Shown here piece after piece: positions 25,301 through 33,791 of a stretch of 33,791 bases of DNA. The translations under genes and the position numbers were made by a program. The DNA comes from Acetobacteraceae bacterium AT-5844 (GTDB lineage Bacteria; Pseudomonadota; Alphaproteobacteria; Acetobacterales; Acetobacteraceae), in contig JH599976.1 of NCBI GenBank assembly GCA_000245075.1, positions 1-33,791 of the forward strand, in the 5' to 3' direction. Within the stretch, counting starts at the first letter, position 1. The number at the start of each line of letters is the position of its first letter. The notes beneath the pieces are model-generated. The model was not told the origin of the DNA and did not search any database. It worked only from the letters and a program-made list of their open reading frames with translations.

Positions 25301-25903
25301 ATGTTGGACGCGATTGATCTGGCGGCAATAAGGGGGGAACGGGTGGTCTTCGCCGGCCTCTCCTTTTCTTTGACGGCGGGAGAAGCCCTCTTGCTGACCG
25401 GCGCGAACGGCGCGGGCAAATCCACCCTGCTGCGGCTGCTGGCCGGGCTGGTTCCGCCGGCGGAAGGTTCCTTGCTGTGGCATGGCAGCGATGCCTTGGC
25501 GGATGGCCCCGCCCATGCCGCCCGCCTGCGCTACCTGGCCCATGCCGATGCGCTGAAGCCCGGCCTGACGCTGGAAGAGAACCTCACCTTCTGGGCCCGC
25601 CTCTGGGGCGGCGATACCGAATCCGCCTTGGAGGCGGTGGGATTGCAGGGACTCGGCCACCTTCCGGCCCGGATGCTCTCCGCCGGGCAGAAGCGGCGCG
25701 CGGCGCTGGCACGGCTGGCGCTGGCCCCGGTGCCGCTCTGGCTGCTGGATGAGCCAAGCGTGGGGCTGGATGCCGCTTCCATCAGCCTGTTCGGCCGATT
25801 GCTGGCGGCGCATCGCGCGGCGGGCGGCATGGTGGTGGCGGCGACGCATGTGGAACTACCCTTGGCAGATGCCGCAACGCTCCGGCTCGGGGATATGGCG
25901 TGA
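25301..25903 (+). CDS. ccmA: Heme exporter ATP-binding protein CcmA (cytochrome c maturation)
   Basis: 200 residues, the ABC ATPase of the CcmABCD complex that releases holo-CcmE during cytochrome c maturation. Walker [10 protein letters not shown] is at 34–42, signature region LSAGQKRR, Walker [14 protein letters not shown] and the switch His in ATHVEL. The LSAGQ form, rather than LSGGQ, and the short length are CcmA features. Start ATG 25301 has AGGG upstream. Its TGA overlaps the GTG of ccmB (GTGA), so the two are coupled. It is divergent from acnA. Confidence 0.93.
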   Translation: MLDAIDLAAIRGERVVFAGLSFSLTAGEALLLTGANGAGKSTLLRLLAGLVPPAEGSLLWHGSDALADGPAHAARLRYLAHADALKPGLTLEENLTFWARLWGGDTESALEAVGLQGLGHLPARMLSAGQKRRAALARLALAPVPLWLLDEPSVGLDAASISLFGRLLAAHRAAGGMVVAATHVELPLADAATLRLGDMA

Positions 25904-26550
25904 TCGCCCTGCTGCGCCGGGAATGGCTGCTGGCTGCCCGCCACCCCGGAGACACTCTGGCCGCCATGCTGTTCTTCCTGCTGGTGACGGCGCTGTTCCC
26001 CTTTGGCGTCGGCCCCGCGCCGGAGACTTTGGCGCGCCTCGCCCCTGGCGCGCTGCTGGCTTCGGCCTTGCTGGCGGCGCTGCTGCCGCTGGACCGCCTT
26101 TTCGCCGCCGAGGCCGAGGACGGCTCCCTGGACCAGCTCCTGCTCTCCGGCCTCGCGCCGATGCAGCTGGCACTGGTGAAGGCGCTCGCCCACTGGCTGA
26201 CCACAGGCGCTCCCCTGCTGCTGGCCAGCCCTGTCGCCGCGGCCATGCTGAACCTGCCCGTCGAGGCCTGGGGCGTCACCGTCCTGGTACTGGCGCTGGC
26301 GACGCTGTTCCTCTCCCTGCTGGGTACGGCGGGGGCGGCGCTGACGCTCGGCGCGCGGCGGGGAGGGGTGCTTTTGCCACTTTTGGTCCTGCCCCTGGCC
26401 ATTCCAGCCATGATCTTCGGCGCGGCTGCCATCGAGGCGGCGGCCAGCGGTGTGTCCTGGCGCCCCTTCGTGCTGTTACTGGGCGCCTTGACGGCGGCGG
26501 CGCTGCCATTGGCGCCCCTGGCGGCAGGGGCGGCTCTGAGGATCGATTAG
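25900..26550 (+). CDS. ccmB: Heme exporter membrane protein CcmB
   Basis: 216 residues with six probable transmembrane segments, membrane partner of CcmA. CcmB-like features are the N-terminal [37 protein letters not shown] on the cytoplasmic side, and [10 protein letters not shown]. The GTG at 25900 overlaps the ccmA stop. The usual ccmC does not follow; instead there is a 233-bp AT-rich gap and an unrelated binding-protein gene, so ccmC and the rest must lie elsewhere. Confidence 0.93.
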   Translation: MIALLRREWLLAARHPGDTLAAMLFFLLVTALFPFGVGPAPETLARLAPGALLASALLAALLPLDRLFAAEAEDGSLDQLLLSGLAPMQLALVKALAHWLTTGAPLLLASPVAAAMLNLPVEAWGVTVLVLALATLFLSLLGTAGAALTLGARRGGVLLPLLVLPLAIPAMIFGAAAIEAAASGVSWRPFVLLLGALTAAALPLAPLAAGAALRID

Positions 26551-26783
26551 TGAATCAACTTTTCTGAATCGCGAATTGTTGGTTTAGCCTTTTAAAAACG
26601 CGTTATTGTGGTGTATCTCCGCGAAATCCACTTTGCGCGGGTGCAATATGCTCTCCCATATCTCCGCTTCCGCCCTCCTTCGGCATGCCGCGCTCAGCGG
26701 CCCGGGCCAGGAGCGTGGGCGATGTTCGCGGATGGCCTCGCTTCCCCGCCATCCCGCTCTCATCGCCTGAACGGAGACTGTCC
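26551..26783. promoter_or_regulatory. AT-rich intergenic region downstream of ccmB
   Basis: 233 bp; the first 90 bases (around 26550–26640) are clearly richer in A/T than the flanking genes and include TTTTAAAAACG. No hairpin terminator, promoter pair with good spacing or gene was recognised. It must contain the promoter of the downstream binding-protein gene. Confidence 0.35.
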
Positions 26784-28358
26784 GTGCTTCCTCGTCGCTC
26801 CCTGCTCCTGGCGCCGCTCGGTGCCGCCCTTGCCACTTCCCTTCACCGCCCGGCCTGGGCGGCACGCGACACCGTGGTCATCGGGGCCTCGTCTCCGGTG
26901 CCGTCGCTGGACCCGCACATCAGCAACACCACCTCCTACAATGCCCTCGGCCGCCATGTGTTCGACCGGCTGATCCAGCAGGACGCCAGCGGGACGCTGC
27001 GGCCCGGGCTGGCCACCGAGTGGAAGGCCGTCTCCAACACGGTGTGGGAATTCCACCTGCGCCCCGGCGTCACCTGGCATGACGGGCGGGATTTCACCGC
27101 TGATGATGTGCTGTTCACCTTTGAGCGCCTGCCCTCTGCGGCCGGCGGTTTCGTCAGCGTCACCCGCCCCATCGCCAAGGCCGAGGCGACGGACCCGCTG
27201 ACACTGCGGATCGAGACGAAGCAGCCTTATCCGTTGCTGCCCAACGACCTCGCGGCACTGGCCATCATCGCCCGCCATGCCGCCGAGGGCGCGGCGCCGG
27301 AGGACTGGAACAATTTGCGTGCCGCCATCGGCACCGGCCCCTATCGCTACGCTGCCTTCCAATCCGGCGACCGCGCGGAGCTGGTGCGGAACGAGCGCTA
27401 CTGGGGCGGCGTGGAACCGTGGGCCAAGGTCACCTACCGCTTCATCGGCAATGACGGTGCCCGCACCGCGGCCCTGCTGGCGGGCGATGTGGACCTGATC
27501 GACCAGGTGCCGAGCACCGATCTCGCCCGACTGAAGCGTGACAGCCGGCTCAGCGTCACCCAGTCCCAGGGCGTGCGGCTGATCTATCTGCAGACCGACT
27601 TCTCCCGCGAGGTGGCACCCCCGGGCGTGTCCGCCGCCGATGGCAAGCCGCTGGAGCGCAACCCCTTCCTGGACGTGCGGGTGCGCCGCGCGCTCACCCT
27701 GGCCATCGACCGCCAGGCGCTGGCGGACCGGGTGATGGAAGGCACCGCCAGCCCGACCGGCCAGTGGCTGCCACCCGGCTCCTATTCCTACCACCCCGAG
27801 ATCCCGGTCCCGACAGCCGACGCCGAGGCCGCGCGCAGGCTGCTGGCCGAGGCGGGCTTTCCGGAAGGGCTGCGCGTCACCCTGAGCACCCCCAACGACC
27901 GCTACCCCAACGACGCCAAGGTCTGCCAGGCGGTGGCGCAGATGTGGACGCGTATCGGCGTGCGGACGACGGTGGAGGCGGTGCCCTGGTCCGTCTATCT
28001 CGCGCGCGGGCAACAGCAGGCCTATGGCGTCCGCCTCGGTGGCTGGGGCAGCAGCACGGGCGAGGCCTCCTACCTCCTGCGCAACGTGCTCTCCACCTAT
28101 TCGCAGGGGCGGGGCTCGGCGAATTTCAGCCGCTATTCCAACCCCGAGCTGGACGCGCTGACGGAGCGGGCCGTTGTCACGCTGGACGACGCCCAGCGGG
28201 AGGCCATCCTGCGTCAGGCGACGAAACTGGCCATCGAGGATGTAGGGCTGATCCCGCTCTTCCTGCTCGGCAACAGCTGGGCCAGCCGGAAGGAGCTGCA
28301 TTACGAGGCGCGCCGGGACGAGTTCACCCTGGCGGCCAATCTCCGCCCCGCCGGCTGA
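26784..28358 (+). CDS. Orphan peptide-type ABC transporter substrate-binding protein (SBP_bac_5)
   Basis: 524 residues from GTG 26784, with GGAG 8 bases upstream. The N-terminus is a Tat-like signal (LPRRSLLLAPLGAALATS) ending at PAWA. The mature protein starts with SSPVPSLDPHISNTTSYN and shows IGTGPYRYAAF, RNERYWGGVEPWA and VRRALTLAIDRQALADRVM, all family landmarks. It is strongly similar over its whole length to the binding protein at 8237–9835. No permease or ATPase of the Dpp type is adjacent. The two are presumably paralogues delivering different ligands to a transporter elsewhere. Confidence 0.9.
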   Translation: MLPRRSLLLAPLGAALATSLHRPAWAARDTVVIGASSPVPSLDPHISNTTSYNALGRHVFDRLIQQDASGTLRPGLATEWKAVSNTVWEFHLRPGVTWHDGRDFTADDVLFTFERLPSAAGGFVSVTRPIAKAEATDPLTLRIETKQPYPLLPNDLAALAIIARHAAEGAAPEDWNNLRAAIGTGPYRYAAFQSGDRAELVRNERYWGGVEPWAKVTYRFIGNDGARTAALLAGDVDLIDQVPSTDLARLKRDSRLSVTQSQGVRLIYLQTDFSREVAPPGVSAADGKPLERNPFLDVRVRRALTLAIDRQALADRVMEGTASPTGQWLPPGSYSYHPEIPVPTADAEAARRLLAEAGFPEGLRVTLSTPNDRYPNDAKVCQAVAQMWTRIGVRTTVEAVPWSVYLARGQQQAYGVRLGGWGSSTGEASYLLRNVLSTYSQGRGSANFSRYSNPELDALTERAVVTLDDAQREAILRQATKLAIEDVGLIPLFLLGNSWASRKELHYEARRDEFTLAANLRPAG

Positions 28359-28365
28359 AGCCGGC
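28350..28365. terminator. Short hairpin overlapping the stop of the peptide-binding-protein gene
   Basis: GCCGGC–TGAA–GCCGGC, a 6-bp stem with the stop codon in the loop, between two convergent genes only 12 bases apart. No T-run. A weak shared terminator is plausible. Confidence 0.35.
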
Positions 28366-28370
28366 CCGCC

Positions 28371-29459
28371 TCAGGCGGCGATAGGCGCCGCCTGCACCAC
28401 CACCCTGTTCCGCCCCTGCGCCTTGGCGGCGTAGAGGGCGGCATCCGCCTCCGCGAGCGCCTGGGCCAGTGGCCGGCTGGTGGACCAGACCGCGACGCCG
28501 GCACTGACCGTGACCTGCCCGGCGATCGGGTGATGCTCCGCCTCGATGGACTGCCGCAGCCTTTCCGCCGTGTCCATCACCATGGCGATGTCGGCATCCA
28601 GCACCACGATGAGGAATTCCTCCCCACCCCAGCGGCCGGCTCTTTCATTGGCGTCCAGGGTCTGGCGCATGCTGCGGGCGAGCATCACCAGCAATTCGTC
28701 GCCGATCAGATGGCCGAAGCGGTCGTTGACGCTCTTGAAGTGGTCGAGGTCGAGCAGCACCAAGCCGACATAGCGGCCTTCCCGCACGCTGAGGCCATCC
28801 AGCAGGTGCTCCAGCCCGCGGCGATTGGCCAGGCCGGTCAGCATGTCCGTGTGGGCGACGCTGGCGAGATGGCGTGCCTGCCGCGCCGCCCTCTCATAGC
28901 CATCATAGAGCGCGGTGATCAGCGTCAGGGTCAGCAGCAGCACGAAATTGGCGGCATAGGCGTTCAGCATCAGCATGCCGGTATCGGTGCTGAGGCCGCG
29001 CCCCGTCCACAGCAGCGCGCAGACCGGCGGCATGGCAGTGGCGATGAAGACCCCCGCGGCGGCGGTCCGAGCCACGGAGCGGGAGAAGATGACGAAGGCC
29101 ACGACGTAGAGAAAGGGCAGCCATTGCAGGATGGAGGCCAGGGCATAGACCGGCCGCTCCTCTCCACCCAGCACCACTTCCGTCAGATGGGCGGCGAAAT
29201 AACCGGCCACGGCGGCGTAGGAAGACAGTTCCAGGAACTGGCGGTAGCGGGGCAGCATCCGCAACAGCAGGGGCAGGGCGGCAAAGGTGACCGCCATGAC
29301 CGGATAGGCCACCCGGTCGACCCTGTTGATGAGGCCCGTATGGGTTTCCAGGGTCCACATCAGCAGCACGGACACCAGCCCGACCACGAACAGCCAACTC
29401 ACCACGGTATCGCGATGTCGTTTCAGCGAACCGTCCAATCGGGCCTCCCGAGGCTCCAT
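28371..29459 (-). CDS. Membrane diguanylate cyclase (GGDEF domain)
   Basis: 362 residues from ATG 29459. Residues about 18–185 hold six probable transmembrane segments, a sensor of unknown ligand. A GGDEF domain follows from about 200: DMLTGLANRRGLEHLLD, LLDLDHFKSVNDRFGH, and the active-site GGEEF at 278–282, intact, so c-di-GMP synthesis from GTP is likely. The inhibitory I-site (RxxD five residues before the motif) reads DANE at 269–272, so product feedback should be lacking. No ribosome-binding site is clear at either candidate start (an in-frame ATG at 29531 is the alternative). Confidence 0.9.
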   Translation of the reverse strand: MEPREARLDGSLKRHRDTVVSWLFVVGLVSVLLMWTLETHTGLINRVDRVAYPVMAVTFAALPLLLRMLPRYRQFLELSSYAAVAGYFAAHLTEVVLGGEERPVYALASILQWLPFLYVVAFVIFSRSVARTAAAGVFIATAMPPVCALLWTGRGLSTDTGMLMLNAYAANFVLLLTLTLITALYDGYERAARQARHLASVAHTDMLTGLANRRGLEHLLDGLSVREGRYVGLVLLDLDHFKSVNDRFGHLIGDELLVMLARSMRQTLDANERAGRWGGEEFLIVVLDADIAMVMDTAERLRQSIEAEHHPIAGQVTVSAGVAVWSTSRPLAQALAEADAALYAAKAQGRNRVVVQAAPIAA

Positions 29460-29653
29460 GCGAAGATGCGACTGCCCCCGGCAGACGGCCGGTGAGCGGA
29501 GATCGCGCGTTGCAACCAAAGCGTGGGGCATGATCCACGGCGCAACGCGATGGACCACGCGTGAGCGGCATGCCGGTCAGTCCGTTCCGCTCTGGTTCCT
29601 TTTATAGCGGGCGCCGGCCGGGACTGATACCGACCTCCGGTTGTGCTGGCGCT

Positions 29654-30637
29654 TCAGTTCGCGCTTTCCTGCCGGCGCGGCCGGGCCATGAGCTTTTCCA
29701 CGGCCCCCACCACATCGACCTTTCCGGCCAGCACGGCGGTAACGGCCGCGGTAATGGGCATTTCCACCCCGGCCCTGGCCGCGCGGGCCAGCATGGCCGG
29801 TGCGGTGGCGACGCCCTCGGTGACGCTGTTGCGCTCGGCCAGGATGGCCTCCAGCGAACGGCCCTGGCCCAGCCCGAACCCCAGGGAGAAATTGCGGCTG
29901 CTGCTGCCGGTGCAGGTCAGCAGCAGGTCCCCCAGCCCGGAGAGCCCCGCCACGGTGGCGGCCTGGCCGCCCAACGCCACGGCCAGCCGGGCAATCTCCG
30001 CCAGCCCGCGCGTGACCAGCGCCGCACGCGCATTCTCCCCCAGCCCGGCGCCGATCACCGCCCCCGCCGCGATGGCGATGACATTCTTGGCCGCGCCACC
30101 GACCTCGACGCCCACCGGATCATCCTGCCCGTAAAGGCGGAAGCTGCCACTGGAGAGGCGGTGCGCGGCCTCTTCCCGCAAGGCTTCGTCAGTGCTGGCG
30201 ACGACGGCCGCGGCAGGCAGCCCGGCCGCCACTTCCCGCGCGAAATTGGGGCCGGAGAGGACGCCCGCAGCCACTTCGGGCCGCATCTCGGCAAAGATTT
30301 CCAGCGGCAGGCGAAGCGTGCCCAGCTCCACCCCCTTCGCCGCGATCAGCGTGGGTGGCAGCGGCGGGAGTTGCGCGAGCACCCCTGCCATATGCTGCGC
30401 TGGCACGACCAGCAGCGCCAGGGCCGCGCCGCTCAACGCCTCGGCCGCGTCAGCCGTGACGCGCAGCCCGTCGGGCAGGGAGTGGCCGGGCAGATGCGGA
30501 GTGTTTTCCCGCGTGGCCTGCATGGCGGCGGCGCGGCCTGCATCGCGCGCCCATAGAACCACCTCGGCCCCGGTTCGCGCGGCATGGATGGCCAGCGCGG
30601 TGCCCCAGGCGCCCGCGCCAATGACGGCGACCTTCAT
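29654..30637 (-). CDS. gpsA: Glycerol-3-phosphate dehydrogenase [NAD(P)+]
   Basis: 327 residues, makes sn-glycerol 3-phosphate for phospholipid synthesis. The NAD-binding motif IGAGAWGTALAIHAAR is at residues 5–20, the catalytic lysine is in VGGAAKNVIAIAAG, and GLSGLGDLLLTCTGSSSRN is characteristic. The start ATG 30637 overlaps the stop of the upstream rlmJ (ATGA). It is the last gene of the tsaD–rlmJ–gpsA unit. The tsaD–gpsA association is common in alphaproteobacteria. Confidence 0.97.
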   Translation of the reverse strand: MKVAVIGAGAWGTALAIHAARTGAEVVLWARDAGRAAAMQATRENTPHLPGHSLPDGLRVTADAAEALSGAALALLVVPAQHMAGVLAQLPPLPPTLIAAKGVELGTLRLPLEIFAEMRPEVAAGVLSGPNFAREVAAGLPAAAVVASTDEALREEAAHRLSSGSFRLYGQDDPVGVEVGGAAKNVIAIAAGAVIGAGLGENARAALVTRGLAEIARLAVALGGQAATVAGLSGLGDLLLTCTGSSSRNFSLGFGLGQGRSLEAILAERNSVTEGVATAPAMLARAARAGVEMPITAAVTAVLAGKVDVVGAVEKLMARPRRQESAN

Positions 30638-31461
30638 TCCTCGGCGATCCGCGTCACGGCGAAGCCCTGTCCCGGCTCCCCGTCGCCCAGATGCTCCATC
30701 AGCGCGGCGAGGATATCCCGCGCCTCGTCCTCGAACTTCCAAGGCGGGTTCACCACCGCCACGCCGCAGCCATTGAGCTTCTGCGGGTTGGTGGGCTCAC
30801 GCAGCCAGAACTCGCAGGCGATGATGTCCCGCACGCCGCTTTCGCTCAGCGCCGTATGGAAGGCGCGCACGGGCGCGCGGTGCTTGATGGGATACCAGGC
30901 GGCCTGGACGGCGGCGCGGAAGCGATGCGCGACGGCTGTCATGCCCTCCGCCATCCGCTCGAACTCGCCTTCCTGCTCGAAGGGCGGGTCGATCAGGATC
31001 AGGCCGCGCTTTTCCTGGAAAGGGGTGAGGGCGGTCAGCGCCTCCCAGCCATCGCGCTTGTGCACGGCCACCTGCGGGTCGCCACGGAAGAGGGTGCGGA
31101 GCGTGGCGTGATCCTGCTCATGCAACTCGCAGAGCATCAGCCGGTCGTTGGGCCGCAGCACCATGCGGGAGAGCATCGGGCTGCCGGGATAGACGGGCGG
31201 AAAGCCCGCCCGCCGCAGCAGGGAAAGCCATTCGGCGAGCGGGCCGTCCTCGATCTCCATCAGCCGGCCAACGCCGCGCTCCCACTCACCGGTGCGCTCC
31301 GCCTCGCTGGCCGTCAGGTCATAGACGCCGATGCCGGCATGGGTGTCGAGAATGCGGAAGGGGGCTTCCTTCACTTCCAGCCGGCGCAGCAGGCGCAGCA
31401 GCAGGGCGTGCTTCACGCAATCGGCGAAATTGCCGGCGTGGAAGGCGTGGCGATAATTCAT
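30634..31461 (-). CDS. rlmJ: 23S rRNA (adenine(2030)-N6)-methyltransferase
   Basis: 275 residues. It starts [21 protein letters not shown], diagnostic of RlmJ, and has the SAM-dependent N6-methyltransferase motif [10 protein letters not shown] (DPPF). The enzyme methylates A2030 of 23S rRNA. Start and stop both overlap neighbours by 4 bases (ATGA), with tsaD upstream and gpsA downstream, so the three genes are translated in a coupled run. A distinct length and the lack of fusion make the call firm. Confidence 0.96.
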   Translation of the reverse strand: MNYRHAFHAGNFADCVKHALLLRLLRRLEVKEAPFRILDTHAGIGVYDLTASEAERTGEWERGVGRLMEIEDGPLAEWLSLLRRAGFPPVYPGSPMLSRMVLRPNDRLMLCELHEQDHATLRTLFRGDPQVAVHKRDGWEALTALTPFQEKRGLILIDPPFEQEGEFERMAEGMTAVAHRFRAAVQAAWYPIKHRAPVRAFHTALSESGVRDIIACEFWLREPTNPQKLNGCGVAVVNPPWKFEDEARDILAALMEHLGDGEPGQGFAVTRIAEE

Positions 31462-32489
31462 GCGCTCAGTTCCGCAAGCGGCCAGCGGGGCCGGGGTGCA
31501 TGGTCCAGGGGGTCGGAAAGGCCGGCGCGCAGGCGCTCGATCCCGGCCCAGGCGATCATCACGGCATTGTCCGTGCACAGGCGGATGGGTGGGGCGACCA
31601 GCGGCAGGCCGTGCTTCGCCGCCACATCGGCGAGCGAGGCCCGCACCGCCTTGTTCGCGGCGACGCCACCGGCCACCACCATGGCCGTGGGGCCATCCAT
31701 CATGGCCAGCGCGTTCTTGGCCCGGTCCGCCAGCACGGCCGCCACAACATACTGAAACGCGGCGGCGAGGTCCGCGCGGTCCTGCTCGGTCTGCAGCTTG
31801 GGGATGGTCTGGGCGACGGCGGTCTTCAGCCCGCTGAAGGAGAAATCGCAGCCCGCGCGCCCCAGCATGGGGCGGGGCAGGGGGAAGCGCTTCGGGTCGC
31901 CCGTCTGGGCCAGCTTCTCCAGGGCCGGGCCGCCGGGCCAGGGCAGGCCCATCAGCTTGGCGGATTTGTCGAAGGCCTCGCCCACCGCGTCGTCCAGGGT
32001 GGAGCCCAGGCGCCGGTACTGGCCAAGCCCTTCCACCGCCACGCATTGGCAATGCCCGCCGGAGAGCAGCAGCAGCAGATAGGGGAACTTCGCGCCGCCC
32101 TCGACGAGGCCCGGCAGGCGGGCGGTGAGGGCATGCCCTTCCAGATGGTTCACCGCGACGAAGGGCAGGCCATGCGCGATGGCCATGCCCTTGCCGAAGG
32201 TGGCGCCGACGATGAGCCCGCCGATCAGCCCCGGCCCGGAGGTGGCCGCGATGCCGCCCAGCTCATGCGGCCGCACCCCCGCTTCGGCCAGGACCTTCTC
32301 GGTCAGGGCCGGCAGATGGGCGAGATGCGCCCGGGCGGCGATTTCCGGCACCACGCCGCCAAAGGGCGTGTGCTCGGCGAGTTGGCTGCGCACGGCCTCG
32401 GCCAGTACGGTGCCATCCGGTGCGAGAATTGCGGCTGCTGTTTCATCGCAACTGGCTTCAAGCCCCAATACCGGGCCGCTGATAGGCAC
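31458..32489 (-). CDS. tsaD: tRNA N6-adenosine threonylcarbamoyltransferase
   Basis: 343 residues, transfers the threonylcarbamoyl group to A37 of ANN-decoding tRNAs. The GTG at 32489 has AGGAG 8 bases upstream and gives the family start [14 protein letters not shown]. Metal histidines are H115 and H119 (NHLEGHA), and SFSGLKTAV and [13 protein letters not shown] follow as usual. A GTG three codons upstream (32498) is the alternative but its spacing to AGGAG is impossible. It is first in the tsaD–rlmJ–gpsA run and divergent from hemC. Confidence 0.97.
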   Translation of the reverse strand: MPISGPVLGLEASCDETAAAILAPDGTVLAEAVRSQLAEHTPFGGVVPEIAARAHLAHLPALTEKVLAEAGVRPHELGGIAATSGPGLIGGLIVGATFGKGMAIAHGLPFVAVNHLEGHALTARLPGLVEGGAKFPYLLLLLSGGHCQCVAVEGLGQYRRLGSTLDDAVGEAFDKSAKLMGLPWPGGPALEKLAQTGDPKRFPLPRPMLGRAGCDFSFSGLKTAVAQTIPKLQTEQDRADLAAAFQYVVAAVLADRAKNALAMMDGPTAMVVAGGVAANKAVRASLADVAAKHGLPLVAPPIRLCTDNAVMIAWAGIERLRAGLSDPLDHAPRPRWPLAELSA

Positions 32490-32627
32490 CCCATGCACTC
32501 CTATTCTGCCTTCCCCAACCGTTGCGACAGTTCTATGACGCGCCGCATGTCCCTTGCCCACCCCGCCCGGTGGTCTGCCACCCCGGGTGCATTCGCATAT
32601 CCACAGCCCGGTGCCGCCCCCGCCGAC
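32490..32627. promoter_or_regulatory. Divergent tsaD/hemC region with leader hairpin
   Basis: 138 bp between the tsaD start and the chosen hemC start. GGTGG (32569–32573) and CCACC (32578–32582) pair around TCTG, extended by CCC/GGG across a 2-base bulge (32566–32587). In-frame ATGs for hemC at 32535 and 32547 lie ahead of this hairpin and have no ribosome-binding site. Promoters for both genes must be here; no good boxes were found. Confidence 0.4.
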
Positions 32628-33659
32628 ATGCGGGAAGGGGTCGCTACGCCGGCCCATCCAGGCTCGAACGCGCCCGGTTCGAACGCCCCGGTCAAGCCGC
32701 ATGCCCGCCGGCCGCTACCGCTGCGCGTGGGCACGCGAGGCTCGCCCCTGGCCCTTTGGCAGACGCGCACCTTTCTGGATCTGGTGACGCGCTTCTGCCC
32801 TGTGCTTCGCAATGTCAATGCTTTCGAAGAGCATGTGATCGCCACCTCCGGCGACCGCATTCAGGACCGGCGCCTGGCGGATATCGGTGGCAAGGGTCTC
32901 TTCGCCAAGGAAATTCATGAGGCTCTGCTGGACGGGCGGATCGACTTCGCCGTCCACAGCCTGAAGGACCTGGAAACCGAGCTGCCGCCCGGCATCGTGC
33001 TCGCCTGCACGCTGAAGCGCGAGGATTCGCGGGATGCGCTCATCCTTGGCCCCAACTGCGCCAAGGTGGACCCGGCGGACCCGTTCTCCGGCCTTCCCTC
33101 CGGTGCGCTGGTCGGCACCGCCAGCCTGCGGCGGCAGGCGCAGCTGCTGCATGCCCGGCCGGACCTGAAGGTCTGCATGATCCGCGGCAATGTCGGCTCC
33201 CGCCTTGCCAAGCTGGCGGCGGGGGAGGCGGATGCCACGCTGCTCGCCCTGGCTGGCCTCAAGCGGCTGGAGATGGCGGAGCGCGCCTCCGTCGTCCTGG
33301 ATGCGGAAGCGATGGTGCCGGCGGCCGGGCAGGGCATCGTCGGCGTCACCGTGCGTGCCGCCGATGTGGAACTGCATGAGCTGCTCTCCGGCATCGAGGA
33401 TCGGGAGGCGCGCGCCGTCTCCCGCGCCGAGCGGGCGCTGCTGGCGGCGCTGGACGGCTCCTGCCGCACGCCCATCGGTGGCCATGCCCGGCTTCTGCCG
33501 AATGGCGAACTGCACCTGACGGGCCTCGTCGCCCGGCCGGATGGCAGCTTCCTGCTCAAGCGCAGCCTGCACGGGCCGGTGGCCGATGCCGAGCGGATCG
33601 GCCTCGAACTCGGCGACAGCCTGCGCGCCGACAGCCCCGCCGACATTTTCATCGCCTGA
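32628..33659 (+). CDS. hemC: Hydroxymethylbilane synthase (porphobilinogen deaminase)
   Basis: 343 residues from ATG 32628, polymerising four porphobilinogens in heme synthesis. The core begins [20 protein letters not shown], then [11 protein letters not shown] holds the catalytic Asp, and [11 protein letters not shown] the cysteine that carries the dipyrromethane cofactor. The core starts about 28 residues into the frame, so the N-terminal extension is unusual (with a GSNAP tandem repeat) and the real start is uncertain: ATG 32535 and 32547 are also in frame, and none has a good ribosome-binding site. Divergent from tsaD and 4 bases ahead of hemD. Confidence 0.95.
   Translation: MREGVATPAHPGSNAPGSNAPVKPHARRPLPLRVGTRGSPLALWQTRTFLDLVTRFCPVLRNVNAFEEHVIATSGDRIQDRRLADIGGKGLFAKEIHEALLDGRIDFAVHSLKDLETELPPGIVLACTLKREDSRDALILGPNCAKVDPADPFSGLPSGALVGTASLRRQAQLLHARPDLKVCMIRGNVGSRLAKLAAGEADATLLALAGLKRLEMAERASVVLDAEAMVPAAGQGIVGVTVRAADVELHELLSGIEDREARAVSRAERALLAALDGSCRTPIGGHARLLPNGELHLTGLVARPDGSFLLKRSLHGPVADAERIGLELGDSLRADSPADIFIA
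32661..32690 (+). repeat. 15-bp imperfect tandem duplication in the hemC 5' end
   Basis: Two adjacent 15-base units encode [10 protein letters not shown] (residues 12–21 of the chosen frame); the DNA units differ by a few bases, mostly at third positions. It lies in the non-core extension of HemC, or in its leader if a later start is used. Confidence 0.6.
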
Positions 33660-33663
33660 GCGG

Positions 33664-33791
33664 ATGGCGGTGCCCCCCGCCGTCCTGATCACCCGGCCCG
33701 AGCCGGGAGGCGCCGATACCGCTGCCGCCGTGGCGGCGCTGGGCTGGCGGCCCGTGCTGGCGCCCGCGCTGGTGCTGGCACCTCTGCCGCC
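33664..33791 (+). CDS. hemD: Partial uroporphyrinogen-III synthase (N-terminus)
   Basis: ATG 33664, 4 bases after the hemC stop, opens a frame that runs off the right edge (42 codons). The visible part, VLITRPEPGGADTAAAVAAL then GWRPVLAPALVL, matches the start of the HemD/HEM4 domain, in which the loop after ITRPE and the first beta–alpha unit are conserved. The enzyme closes and inverts ring D of hydroxymethylbilane, so it follows hemC in the pathway and in the operon. Confidence 0.85.
   Translation, partial: MAVPPAVLITRPEPGGADTAAAVAALGWRPVLAPALVLAPLP

Noticed and set aside
22333-25317. Open reading frame of 994 codons antisense to acnA
   Set aside because: It is the complement of the aconitase frame and has the composition of a shadow frame.
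31500-32627. Upstream in-frame extension of hemC across tsaD
   Set aside because: It is antisense to tsaD, which has all its motifs and a strong ribosome-binding site; the HemC core begins near 32710.

Overview
This high-GC window (by eye about two thirds G+C or more) looks chromosomal and comes from an alphaproteobacterium. A Roseomonas-like member of the Acetobacteraceae fits best. The evidence is the dense GC-rich coding, the frequent GTG and TTG starts, the fdxA–CarD-type pair, the divergent tsaD/hemC arrangement, many orphan peptide-binding proteins, and an RTX–Hint protein of a type I associate with this family. No rRNA, tRNA, insertion sequence, CRISPR array or phage gene was found.

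Left part (1–9.9 kb). A partial gene with a disordered N-terminus (probably a CarD-type regulator) and the 7Fe ferredoxin gene fdxA are followed by an amine or amino-acid catabolic island. On the minus strand is a three-subunit flavin/iron–sulfur dehydrogenase of the HcnABC / opine oxidase / D-hydroxyproline dehydrogenase type, with overlapping genes. Divergent from it is a DadA-like D-amino-acid dehydrogenase followed by a complete polar amino acid ABC importer (binding protein, two permeases, ATPase). A convergent orphan peptide-binding protein follows. The two flavoenzyme operons share a 118-bp intergenic region carrying a perfect 9-bp inverted repeat, so they probably form one regulon for import and oxidation of an unusual amino acid.

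Middle part (10–22.4 kb). An RTX-repeat/Hint-domain protein, a dCMP-deaminase-family enzyme, a membrane-anchored unknown, peptide chain release factor 3 (prfC), a 123-residue unknown, a SulP anion transporter with a STAS domain, a Tat-type lipoprotein with a possible TonB-C-like fold, a tandem pair of EamA exporters, a metallo-beta-lactamase-fold hydrolase whose Shine–Dalgarno lies in an inverted repeat, and a translationally coupled lipid kinase/phosphoesterase pair. A 35-codon ORF with a strong ribosome-binding site and its own terminator lies in the gap before acnA.

Right part (22.4–33.8 kb). Aconitase (acnA) is divergent from the heme-exporter genes ccmA–ccmB, with two perfect palindromes between them. 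Next come a second orphan peptide-binding protein, a membrane diguanylate cyclase lacking the product-inhibition site, and the coupled run tsaD–rlmJ–gpsA. Divergent from tsaD are hemC and the start of hemD, which runs off the window.

Most of the window is housekeeping or transport. I found no convincing new defence or mobile system. The best leads are the putative D-amino-acid/opine regulon with its inverted repeat, the RTX–Hint protein, the 35-aa ORF, and the regulatory palindromes at acnA/ccmA and the MBL gene. All readings are by eye; no database search was run.
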